From the NCBI GenBank assembly GCA_016209275.1, contig JACQWM010000004.1:106243-162391 (forward strand): 56,149 bases of DNA, given 5' to 3'. The notes under the pieces were generated by a model that was not told the origin of the DNA, did not search any database, and worked only from the letters and a program-made list of their open reading frames with translations. How positions within the stretch are numbered: position 1 is the first letter of the stretch; each line of letters begins with the position of its first letter. Source of the DNA: Candidatus Omnitrophota bacterium (GTDB taxonomy: Bacteria > Omnitrophota > Gorgyraeia > Aquiviventales > Aquiviventaceae). Positions 26,749 through 34,885 of the stretch are shown piece after piece. The position numbers and the translations under genes were made by a program.

Positions 26749-27701
26749 TCGCTTCGCTCAAATCATGGCTGGCCTCGACGGCCATCCTCACCGGAGCGAC
26801 CGCGCGCGCGGCCCGGCGGCAGGGGCATCAGTTGCGCATTGTGATGTATCATGGCGTGCTGCCTCGCGTCGAGGGGCCGAGCGCGTTCGGGAATCTGTTC
26901 ATCAGCGCCGACCGCTTTGCGCGCCACATGCGCTACCTGCAGAAGAATTTTTGCGTCATATCTTGCTCAGAGGCCCTGGCCGCTAACGGCCGATTTCCAG
27001 AACGCGCCGTGATGGTCACCTTTGATGACGGATACCGCCACACCATCACGACCGCCTTGCCGATTCTCCGATCGCTCGGGCTGCCCTCGGCCGTGTTTAT
27101 CGTGCCCGGCCTCATCGACCGGCAAGAGGGGTTGTGGTTTGACGCGTTGCGGCTGGTGGTGGCTTCACGTCGCGTTCGAGATCCGCAGCGGCGATATCGG
27201 GACGAATTGTTTCGGCTGCGCGGGTTGTCATCCGAGGCGTTTGCCATGGCCCGCGATCAGGTGTTGGCGGGCTGCCGTCAGCACCCCTGGGTGCAGGAGC
27301 ATTCGGAGTTCGCGCTGGCGTCGTGGGATGAGTGGCGTCAGGCCGTGGCTGAGGGGAGTGTTACGATCGGGGCTCACGGATTGACGCATACGGATTTGAC
27401 GACGCTTTCGCCTGCAGCGCTTCGCCAGGAGCTCTCAGACGCCAAACGACGCATCGAAGAGGAGCTTGGGGTCAGTTGCCAGACGATCGCGTACCCGTAT
27501 GGCGCATGGAATGCGTCCGTGGCCGCGGCGGCGCGCGAGGCCGGCTATGCCTGCGCGGTCACCACGGAGGATGGGCTCAATACGGCGCAGACCGATCCGT
27601 TGCGCTGGCATCGCACCATGATCGGGGATCAGGGGAAGGTTTCGCTGTTTCGCGCGCGCGTCTCCGGCGCGTGGCAGGCTCTTCGGAGTGCTGGGGCCTG
27701 A
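26745..27701 (+). CDS. Polysaccharide deacetylase (NodB homology)
   Basis: 318 aa, with an ATGA start. After a helical N-terminus, MYHGVLP marks the usual beginning of the domain. TFDDGY carries the catalytic base and metal Asp, and GAHGLTHTDL supplies the HxxxH metal ligands. IAYPYGAWN is the conserved RYPY-like strand. It would remove N- or O-acetyl groups from a GlcNAc-type sugar of the glycan. The first residues are weakly hydrophobic (SWLASTAILTGATA) and could be a membrane anchor, so location is unclear. The sequence differs from the second deacetylase at 46219-46929. Confidence 0.9.
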   Translation: MIASLKSWLASTAILTGATARAARRQGHQLRIVMYHGVLPRVEGPSAFGNLFISADRFARHMRYLQKNFCVISCSEALAANGRFPERAVMVTFDDGYRHTITTALPILRSLGLPSAVFIVPGLIDRQEGLWFDALRLVVASRRVRDPQRRYRDELFRLRGLSSEAFAMARDQVLAGCRQHPWVQEHSEFALASWDEWRQAVAEGSVTIGAHGLTHTDLTTLSPAALRQELSDAKRRIEEELGVSCQTIAYPYGAWNASVAAAAREAGYACAVTTEDGLNTAQTDPLRWHRTMIGDQGKVSLFRARVSGAWQALRSAGA

Positions 27702-29548
27702 TGCTGCGCGGCCGCGACATCCTCTGCATCTCGACGATCGATTGGGACTTCATTTGGCAAGGGCACCAGGAGATCATGGCGACCCTGGCTGCGGCAGGCA
27801 ACCGCGTGCTGTTCATCGAAAACACCGGCGTGCGCGCGCCGGGGCTGCGGGACATCGGCCGGCTGAAACAGCGGTTGCGGAACTGGCAGCACAGCACCAA
27901 AGGTTTCCGCCAAGTGGCCGAGAACCTGTTCGTCTACTCCCCGGTGATTCTGCCATTTCCATATTCGCGCCTCGCGCGATGGATGAATCGGGGGCTGCTG
28001 CTGCGTGCGATCCAGCGATGGATGCACGCCGTCGGGTTCCGACGGCCGATCGTCTGGACATTCTTGCCCACCCCGTTGGCGCGCGAGATCATCCGCGCCG
28101 TCGATCCTCTGGTGACGATCTACTATTGCATCGACGATTTCGCCTCCAGCTCGCCGCAAGCCCGCCGCATCCGCGCGAGCGAAACCCAGCTGCTGCGGGA
28201 TGTCAATCTGGTGTTCGTCACCTCGGAGAAGCTGCGCGAGCGCGCCGCGCGCGACAATCCCCGCGTGCACGTCTTTCCCTTCGGGGTCAGTTTCGAGCAG
28301 TTTGAGCGCATCCGCGCGGCAGGCAACGGCGATGGAGCGCCGCGCGACCTGCAGGCGCTGCCGCGGCCGGTGGTCGGCTATGTCGGAGGCATCCATCAGT
28401 GGTTTGACCAAGAGCTGCTTGCCGCGGTGGCGCGCCGCCTGCCGCATGTGAGTTTCGCGCTCATCGGCCCGGCGCAAACCGATGTGTCCGCGCTCTCGGG
28501 TTGTCCGAATATCCATCTATTGAATGCCCGCCCGCATACGGACGTGCCGGCGTACATCAAAGGATTCGACGTCGGCATCATTTCGTACCGGCTGACCGAG
28601 TATACGGCGCATGTCTATCCCACCAAGCTCAATGAATACCTGGCGATGGGGATCCCGGTCGTCGCCACCGATCTGCCGGAGATCCGCCGCTTCAATGCGG
28701 AGCATGGCGAGTTGGTTGCGATCGGCCGCACGGCCGACGAATTCGCGGACGTGCTGCAGCGGTCGCTGCAGCGGCAGGAGCCTTCGGCGGTGCAGCGGCG
28801 CATCGCCGCCGCCCGGCGCAACAGCTGGCATGCGCGCATCGACGCGATGTCCGCGCTGATTGAGGAGCGGTTGCGCGCCAGCGACGCCTCAGCGCAGCGA
28901 TGGGACACGCTGCTGCGCCGCCTGTACCGGGCGGCCAAGCGCCGAGCAGCGGCAACCGCCCTGGCAGCCATCCTCGTGTACCTGGTACTGTTTCAGAGCC
29001 CATTCGTGTGGTGGACCGCCGAGCCGTTGCGCATGGAGCAAGCTCCCAGGAGGGCCGAGGCCATCGTCGTCTTCGCCGGCGGGGTGGGCGAATCAGGCAA
29101 AGCCGGCGGCGGCTACCAGGAGCGCGTCAAGCACGCGGTGGATTTGTACGCCCAAGGCTTAGCGCCTCGCATGATTTTCTCCTCAGGCTACACGTTCGTG
29201 TTCCGCGAGGCTGAAGTGATGCGAGATCTGGCCGTTACGCTTGGCGTGCCGGAGGAGGCGATCCTGCTGGAAACGCGCGCCGCGAACACGCACGAAAACG
29301 CCGCGTTCGTGTCGGCTATCCTGCGCGACCACGGCTGGCGCAGCGCCTTGCTGGTGAGCTCGCCGTACCACATGCGCCGAGCCATGCTGTCGCTGCGGCG
29401 GACAGCCCCCGAACTGGCGGTGACCCCCTCGCCGGTGCCTCACAGCCAGTTTTACGCGCATTCGAAGGGGGCGAGCCTTGAGCAGATCCGTGGCATTCTT
29501 CAAGAATACGCCTCCATCGTCTACTATGTGCTGCGAGGATGGATCTAG
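27701..29548 (+). CDS. Fusion: GT-B glycosyltransferase + membrane anchor + DUF218 (YdcF/ElyC) domain
   Basis: 615 aa. Residues 1-395 form a GT-B glycosyltransferase of the TuaH-like type: it begins DILCISTIDWDFIWQGHQEI, has CIDDFASSS and YVGGIHQWFD, and carries TKLNEYLAMGIPVVATDLPEI in the donor site. A hydrophobic segment (ALAAILVYLVLF, about 417-435) follows. Residues ~445-610 are a DUF218 domain with AEAIVVFAGGV, GLAPRMIFSSGY, TRAANTHENA and VSSPYHMRRA. YdcF, SanA and ElyC belong to DUF218; ElyC is linked to envelope lipid-carrier metabolism. Topology would put the GT in the cytoplasm and DUF218 in the periplasm. The start shares one base with the deacetylase stop. Confidence 0.88.
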   Translation: MLRGRDILCISTIDWDFIWQGHQEIMATLAAAGNRVLFIENTGVRAPGLRDIGRLKQRLRNWQHSTKGFRQVAENLFVYSPVILPFPYSRLARWMNRGLLLRAIQRWMHAVGFRRPIVWTFLPTPLAREIIRAVDPLVTIYYCIDDFASSSPQARRIRASETQLLRDVNLVFVTSEKLRERAARDNPRVHVFPFGVSFEQFERIRAAGNGDGAPRDLQALPRPVVGYVGGIHQWFDQELLAAVARRLPHVSFALIGPAQTDVSALSGCPNIHLLNARPHTDVPAYIKGFDVGIISYRLTEYTAHVYPTKLNEYLAMGIPVVATDLPEIRRFNAEHGELVAIGRTADEFADVLQRSLQRQEPSAVQRRIAAARRNSWHARIDAMSALIEERLRASDASAQRWDTLLRRLYRAAKRRAAATALAAILVYLVLFQSPFVWWTAEPLRMEQAPRRAEAIVVFAGGVGESGKAGGGYQERVKHAVDLYAQGLAPRMIFSSGYTFVFREAEVMRDLAVTLGVPEEAILLETRAANTHENAAFVSAILRDHGWRSALLVSSPYHMRRAMLSLRRTAPELAVTPSPVPHSQFYAHSKGASLEQIRGILQEYASIVYYVLRGWI

Positions 29549-29551
29549 CCA

Positions 29552-30310
29552 ATGCGGCCAAAGATCATTGCGGTGATGCCGGCGTATCATGCCGAGAGCA
29601 CATTGGAGAAGACGTGGGCGGAGATCCCAGCCGGCGCGGTCGATGAGGTGATTGTCGTCGATGACGCCAGCCGCGATCGGACGGTTGAGATCGCGCGCCG
29701 CCTTGGCTTGTCCGTGATCGAGCATCCTGTGAACCGCGGCTACGGCGGCAATCAAAAGACGTGCTATGACGAGGCGTTGCGGCGAGGGGCGGACATCGTG
29801 GTGATGATTCATCCCGATGACCAGTATGACAGCCGGTTGATTCCGCTGATGACCGGCTTCATCGAAACCGGGGTCTGCGATGTGATGCTGGGCAACCGCA
29901 TCCGGACACGCCGCGAAGCGCTGGCGTGCGGGATGCCGGTCTGGAAATACGCGGCCAACCGGGCGATGACGATCGCGGAAAACTTCCTGCTGGGGCAAAA
30001 CCTGGGCGAGTTCCATTCAGGCTTTCGCGCGTACTCTCGCCGCGTGCTGGAAATGATCCCGTATCACGAGAACTCGGATGATTTTGTCTTCGACCAGCAA
30101 TTCCTGCTGCAGGCGATCCATTTCGGATTCCGCCTCGGCGATATGCCAGTACCGGTGCGGTACATGCCGGAAGCCTCCTCGATTACGTTCCGCCGCAGCG
30201 TCACCTATGGCTTCCAGACGCTCGCGATGTTGTGTTGCTTGGGCATGCACCGGCTAGGTCTTCGGCGCGATCTCCGGTTTGTCCCACGGGTCACGGCTGA
30301 CACGATATGA
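29552..30310 (+). CDS. Family 2 glycosyltransferase (polyprenyl-phosphate type)
   Basis: 252 aa, three bases after the fusion gene. It opens [19 protein letters not shown], with [10 protein letters not shown] near residue 40, [10 protein letters not shown], and MIHPDDQYD holding the DxD-like site. [12 protein letters not shown] resembles the acceptor-side motif of dolichol-phosphate mannosyl- and undecaprenyl-phosphate glycosyltransferases. It lacks the C-terminal pair of membrane helices found in DPM1/ArnC. It may make a polyprenyl-phosphate sugar for the two GT-C enzymes that follow directly (ATGA overlap with the first), which is an inference from order. Confidence 0.88.
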   Translation: MRPKIIAVMPAYHAESTLEKTWAEIPAGAVDEVIVVDDASRDRTVEIARRLGLSVIEHPVNRGYGGNQKTCYDEALRRGADIVVMIHPDDQYDSRLIPLMTGFIETGVCDVMLGNRIRTRREALACGMPVWKYAANRAMTIAENFLLGQNLGEFHSGFRAYSRRVLEMIPYHENSDDFVFDQQFLLQAIHFGFRLGDMPVPVRYMPEASSITFRRSVTYGFQTLAMLCCLGMHRLGLRRDLRFVPRVTADTI

Positions 30311-31416
30311 CGCCTGGTCTCCTGGCGTTCGTGGCGGCGATCACCGCCGTGAAACTGCTCCTCGCTCCCTCATGGGGATGGACGAATGACATTCAATTGC
30401 TGCTCATCCAAGCCACGGGACACCCGGTGCCGTACCCGACGGGCAACTACGCATTTGCCGCGAATGCGCTGTGGCTCGCGCGGTCGATGGGCCTGCCATT
30501 TGTGTTCTGGATGAAGGTCCCCGCGATTCTCGCTGATGTCGTGGTGGCACTGGTGATGGGAACGATGGCGCGAGGCGGCCGTCGAGTCGTGCTGGCCTAC
30601 CTCCTCAGTCCAGTGAGCATCCTCCTCTCCGCCTACCATGGACAAGTTCATACTGTGGCGACCGCAGCCGCGGTCATTGCGCTCTGGGCCGCTGACCGAG
30701 AACGTCTCGGGCTCTCCGGCATCGCGCTGGCACTAGCCGTTGGCATCCGGCAACACTTTGGAATACTCATCATCCCGCTCGTGTTGCGGGCGAGGTCGCG
30801 ATGGCTGCCTCTCGCCGCAGGATTCACCCTGGCGTTTGCGTTCGTGGCTATCGCCGTGTGGGGCGGCTATTCGGGTCGATTGGTGAGCCCCCATATCGTG
30901 TACGGCGCTTGGGGCTACGGGATGCTGCTGCTTCAGGGTCCTCGGGTGCTTGAGCTCCTCGGTGTCCATGGGGCGATCCGCATGGCCGGCCCGGTCAATC
31001 GAGGGCTCGTGGCGTATGGGCCGCTTGTGTCGTGGATCTGGATAGTGGTGTTCATTATTTGGGTTTGGCGGCGACGATCGGCCCAGATCGACCTGTGGCG
31101 CGCAGCGCTGGTGTATCTCGTGGGCCAGTATGTGATCAGTCCTGGGTTTGGAGTGCAGTGGCTGATTTGGGCGCTGCCGTTGTGGCTGGTCGTGGATTGG
31201 CGCGGGGCCCTCATCTATAGCGGGTTGGCCGGAGCGTTTCTGGCCGGCTCGTATTGGCAGTGGAGCCTGAATGCGGCCTACGGGGTGGCCTCGATCACGG
31301 CGAATCTTTCGCTGCTTCGCCGCGCAGATCTGATCGGGGTGGTGCTCGTCGGATGCTGCGGGTTGCTGACGTGGGCGTATTGCGCGAGGAGCGCATGGCG
31401 ATTCGCGCGCGGATAG
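30307..31416 (+). CDS. GT-C-type multispanning membrane glycosyltransferase
   Basis: 369 aa, ATGA start, with about 9-10 hydrophobic spans. An acidic and aromatic loop after the first helix ([10 protein letters not shown]) resembles the catalytic Asp loop of GT-C polyprenyl-phosphate-sugar transferases such as GT87 or the PIG-M type. A second loop reads GIRQHFGIL. It probably uses a polyprenyl-phosphate sugar on the periplasmic side, perhaps made by the preceding GT2. No signal peptide is needed. Exact family membership is uncertain; the GT-C call rests on topology and the loop. Confidence 0.7.
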   Translation: MTPGLLAFVAAITAVKLLLAPSWGWTNDIQLLLIQATGHPVPYPTGNYAFAANALWLARSMGLPFVFWMKVPAILADVVVALVMGTMARGGRRVVLAYLLSPVSILLSAYHGQVHTVATAAAVIALWAADRERLGLSGIALALAVGIRQHFGILIIPLVLRARSRWLPLAAGFTLAFAFVAIAVWGGYSGRLVSPHIVYGAWGYGMLLLQGPRVLELLGVHGAIRMAGPVNRGLVAYGPLVSWIWIVVFIIWVWRRRSAQIDLWRAALVYLVGQYVISPGFGVQWLIWALPLWLVVDWRGALIYSGLAGAFLAGSYWQWSLNAAYGVASITANLSLLRRADLIGVVLVGCCGLLTWAYCARSAWRFARG

Positions 31417-32645
31417 CTTCAGGGGTCCTGATCGTGTCGATGGCAGTGGCCGCGCGCCTCGTCCTGGCGGCCGCCGCAGGATTCCACCCGCCGAAGCCGC
31501 TGGAGTATTCGGTGATCGCCGAACATCTCAATGCCGGGCAAGGGTTCGCCTTTGAGCAATACGGTGTGACGTATCGCGCCTGGAAAGAGCCGCTCTACAT
31601 CTATATGCTGGCTGCCGTCATGCGCATGGCCCCTGGCAGCGGCACTGCGCTGTTGATGCTCCACGGAGCGTTCGGCGCGCTAGCAGCGCTCGGCGTGGCC
31701 TGGTTGGCTTGGCTGATCTATCAGGACCAACGCATCGCGACCCTCGCCGGCCTCATCGCAGCGCTCAACCCCTTTCTGGTCACCTATGACGCGCGCTGGG
31801 TGCATCCGCTGAGCCTGGATAGCCTGCTCTTTGTCCTTATGAGCGGCACGATCCTCTGGGCCGCGCAGCAGCCTCGAGGCGTGATGGGTCGAAGCGTGCT
31901 GGCCGGTCTCGTAGCCGGGATCGCGCTGTGGCAGCGCTCGACCTTGCTGATCGCCGGGCTCTCCGCCTGGATGGCGGCGGTCTGGCTGATGCGCGGCACT
32001 CGCGCGGCGATGCTGCGAGGCCTGGGGGTGTGGCTTGTGACAAGCCTGCTCATCATCTCGCCATGGCTGATCCGCAATTACGCGCTCTTCGATCGCGTCC
32101 TGATGACGACGGATGCGGCGCACGTGATGTGGCTGGGCAACAACCCTGCCTCCAACGGAACCTACTCGGATTCATCAGGACGCAGGGTGATCGAGTTTGC
32201 GGATGCGGCCCTCTCGCAGCAGCTGGCGTCCGCGTCAGAGATCGGGCAAGCCGATGCTTTTGCAGGGGCGGCGTTTCAGTTTATCGCGGACCACCCGGGG
32301 CGTTTCGCGCAGTTGACGCTGCGGCGGCTGTGGGCGTTCGTGTGGTTTTCTCCCAACGCAGGGGTCGACTATGCGCCCTGGCAGGATGCCATCTATCGGC
32401 TGACGTATCTGGCGTCTCTGGTGGCGGGGATTTGGGGAGGGAGCCTCTTCTGGAGGCGGGCCGGGGACGGTGCTCGTCGAGCCATCCTCATCCTCGTGGC
32501 GTCCGTCGCAGGCATCGCCGCGGTCCATGCCGTCACCGCGATCAACTTGAAGCACCGCGTGCCGCTGGAGCTGCTGCTGGCGGTATGTGCCGCGGAAAGC
32601 CTTCGGTGGTGTCTGCGGCGTGGATTTGCTAAAATACAAGTTTGA
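31395..32645 (+). CDS. GT39/ArnT-like membrane glycosyltransferase
   Basis: 416 aa from ATG 31395 ([10 protein letters not shown]), overlapping the upstream gene by 22 bp. A longer start is unlikely because the protein then has a non-hydrophobic tail of upstream sequence. About 10-12 membrane spans. The loop after helix 1, PLEYSVIAEHLNAGQG, and AWKEPLYIYMLA match the PMT_2/ArnT pattern of an acidic loop followed by a Pro-rich helix entry. ISPWLIRNYALF is another family landmark. It would transfer a sugar from a polyprenyl-phosphate donor in the periplasm. It is adjacent to a second GT-C gene, so two periplasmic additions are likely. Confidence 0.8.
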   Translation: MAIRARIASGVLIVSMAVAARLVLAAAAGFHPPKPLEYSVIAEHLNAGQGFAFEQYGVTYRAWKEPLYIYMLAAVMRMAPGSGTALLMLHGAFGALAALGVAWLAWLIYQDQRIATLAGLIAALNPFLVTYDARWVHPLSLDSLLFVLMSGTILWAAQQPRGVMGRSVLAGLVAGIALWQRSTLLIAGLSAWMAAVWLMRGTRAAMLRGLGVWLVTSLLIISPWLIRNYALFDRVLMTTDAAHVMWLGNNPASNGTYSDSSGRRVIEFADAALSQQLASASEIGQADAFAGAAFQFIADHPGRFAQLTLRRLWAFVWFSPNAGVDYAPWQDAIYRLTYLASLVAGIWGGSLFWRRAGDGARRAILILVASVAGIAAVHAVTAINLKHRVPLELLLAVCAAESLRWCLRRGFAKIQV

Positions 32646-32658
32646 AACACACGACCCG

Positions 32659-33885
32659 ATGCCCTCAAGCGTGACCATCGTGAGAATGCTGACCCGCCTG
32701 AATATCGGCGGGCCGGCCCTCCATGCGGCAGTCCTCTGCAACCGCCTGGATGCGCGCCGATATCGAACGTGCCTGGTGATCGGCCGACCCGATCCGAGCG
32801 AAGGCGATCTGCGCGGGCTGATTCATGATGCGGCAGCGCAGGTGGTGCAGATCGACTCGCTGCGGCGCGACATCCGTCTGTGGGCCGATCTGCGCTCATG
32901 GCTGCGCCTGGTCACGATCCTGCAGCGCACGCGGCCGGCCATCATCCATACCCACATGGCGAAGGCCGGCACGTTAGGCCGACTCGCAGGATGGTGGTAC
33001 AACCACTGGGGGGCCGGGCGGCGCAAGGCGCACCGCGCCATCCTCATCCATACGTTCCACGGCCATGTGCTGGAGGGATATTTTTCGCCGTGGAAGACGC
33101 GGCTGTTTTTGGCGATTGAGCGCTGGTTGGCGCGCCGGACGGATTGTTTGATCGCGGTCAGTCCGACGGTAAAGCGCGAGCTGCACGCGCTTGGCATTGG
33201 CTCGGCGGCGCAGTGGCGGGTCATCCCGGTCGGCTTGGCACTCTCCCATCTGGCCCAGATGCCGCTGCCCAATGGCGCGGCCGCGCTGCGCTTCGGACTG
33301 ATCGGCCGGCTCGTGCCGATCAAGCACCCCAGCTTATTTTTAGAGGTCATGGAGCGGCTGGCACGCCAGCCTTCGCTTGGGCAGGTCCAAGGGCTGATTG
33401 TCGGCGACGGCCCGCTGCGCCGTTCGCTTGAGGAGGAGTCGCAACGTCGAGGTCTCGCCCCGATGGTGCGCTTTACCGGATGGCAGCGCGATTTGCCTTC
33501 GGTGTACGGCGGCATTGAAGTCGCGTGCTTGACATCTCAGAATGAAGGTACGCCCGTGGCGCTCATCGAAGCGATGGCGGCCGGGCGCGCGGTCGTGGCC
33601 ACCCGGGTCGGGGGTGTGCCGGACCTGTTGGAGGAGGATCCGGAATCCGACGGCGAGGTGGCTCCGGGAACGTGCCGTGTGACGCCGCGCGGCATCCTGG
33701 TGGGGCCGGGAGACGCCGAAGGGTTTGCCCGAGCGCTGACGATGCTCGTGGAAGACGCGCCATTGCGGCGGCGGCTTGGCGAATCGGCCCGGGCCTATGT
33801 GGCGCAGCGGTTTGATCAGGACCGGCTGGTGCGCGATATCGAAGCGCTCTATGAGGAGCTGCTGAAAGGAACGCGTGACACATGA
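32659..33885 (+). CDS. Family 4 glycosyltransferase (GT-B)
   Basis: 408 aa from ATG 32659, chosen because the following VTIVRMLTRLNIGGPALH is the GT4 N-terminal strand and glycine loop. HTHMAKAGTLGR and FHGHVLEGYF are N-domain motifs of the WcaL/PelF-like group. The C-domain has IGRLVPIKHP, VGDGPLR, VRFTGWQRDL and NEGTPVALIEAMAAGRAVVATRVGGVPDLL. It transfers a sugar to the lipid-linked intermediate in the cytoplasm. A 13-bp gap separates it from each neighbour. The donor is not identifiable from sequence. Confidence 0.92.
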   Translation: MPSSVTIVRMLTRLNIGGPALHAAVLCNRLDARRYRTCLVIGRPDPSEGDLRGLIHDAAAQVVQIDSLRRDIRLWADLRSWLRLVTILQRTRPAIIHTHMAKAGTLGRLAGWWYNHWGAGRRKAHRAILIHTFHGHVLEGYFSPWKTRLFLAIERWLARRTDCLIAVSPTVKRELHALGIGSAAQWRVIPVGLALSHLAQMPLPNGAAALRFGLIGRLVPIKHPSLFLEVMERLARQPSLGQVQGLIVGDGPLRRSLEEESQRRGLAPMVRFTGWQRDLPSVYGGIEVACLTSQNEGTPVALIEAMAAGRAVVATRVGGVPDLLEEDPESDGEVAPGTCRVTPRGILVGPGDAEGFARALTMLVEDAPLRRRLGESARAYVAQRFDQDRLVRDIEALYEELLKGTRDT

Positions 33886-33898
33886 CGAGCGTCTCTGA

Positions 33899-34885
33899 AT
33901 GAAAGCGCTGATTACAGGCGGGGCGGGGTTCATCGGATCGCATCTGGCCGAGGTGCTGCACAGCCAGGGCCATGCGGTGACCGTGCTGGACAATCTTTCG
34001 ACAGGCAAATACGTGAACGTCGCCCACCTCGACGGGCAGCCCAACTTCCAGATCGTCACCGGCAGCATCCTCAACGAAACGCTGGTGGATAAGTTCGTCG
34101 AGCGCTGCGACGTGATCTACCACTTGGCCGCCGCGGTGGGGGTGGAGCTGATCATTAAGCGCCCGCTGGAATCGCTCATGACCAACATTCGCGGCAGCGA
34201 GGTCATCTTTGAGATGGCGCATCGGTACCGCAAAAAAGTTCTCATCGCTTCCACATCGGAGATTTACGGGAAAAACATCCAAGGCCCGCTGCGCGAGGAT
34301 ACCGATCGCGTGCTGGGCTCGCCGCTGAAGAGTCGTTGGAGTTATTCCACCTCCAAGGCGGTCGACGAAATTCTGGCGCACGTCTACTGGAAAGAGAAGG
34401 GCGTGCCGACGATCATCGTGCGGCTGTTCAACACGGTCGGGCCTCGGCAAAGCGGCGCGTACGGCATGGTGATTCCACGCTTCGTGAGCCAAGCGCTTGC
34501 GGGCAAACCGTTGCTAGTGCACGGCGATGGCAAGCAGTCCCGATGTTTCCTGCATGTCCGCGATGTCATCGGAGCGCTGGTGACGCTGATGGAGCATCCC
34601 GCCGCCGTCGGCGAGGTGTTTAACGTGGGGAGCCAGGAAGAGGTGACCATCGAGGATCTGGCCCGGCGCGTGATCCGTCTGGCGAACAGCGCCTCGGTCG
34701 TGGCGTACGTGCCCTACGAAGAAGCGTATGAAGAGGGGTTTGAGGATATGCCGCGGCGCGTGCCGGATATCAGCAAGGTCCAAGCGCTCATCGGCTTTCG
34801 CCCCACCATGAATCTTGATCAGATCATCGCGAGCGTGATTGACACGAGGCAGCCCGCTGGGGTGGCGACCGCGAAGCATGCGTGA
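33899..34885 (+). CDS. NAD-dependent nucleotide-sugar epimerase/decarboxylase-like
   Basis: 328 aa. Rossmann motif TGGAGFIGSHLAE (7-19), VLDNLSTGK as in GalE and UDP-glucuronate decarboxylase, STSEIYG for the Ser strand and YSTSKAVDE for the catalytic Tyr-Lys. LFNTVGPRQSGAYGMVIPRF and FLHVRDV follow as in UXS/ArnA-type enzymes. It probably epimerises or decarboxylates a UDP-sugar that feeds the glycan, and it sits immediately upstream of the initiating transferase, which overlaps it by 8 bp. GalE versus UXS function cannot be decided from motifs alone. Confidence 0.88.
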   Translation: MKALITGGAGFIGSHLAEVLHSQGHAVTVLDNLSTGKYVNVAHLDGQPNFQIVTGSILNETLVDKFVERCDVIYHLAAAVGVELIIKRPLESLMTNIRGSEVIFEMAHRYRKKVLIASTSEIYGKNIQGPLREDTDRVLGSPLKSRWSYSTSKAVDEILAHVYWKEKGVPTIIVRLFNTVGPRQSGAYGMVIPRFVSQALAGKPLLVHGDGKQSRCFLHVRDVIGALVTLMEHPAAVGEVFNVGSQEEVTIEDLARRVIRLANSASVVAYVPYEEAYEEGFEDMPRRVPDISKVQALIGFRPTMNLDQIIASVIDTRQPAGVATAKHA

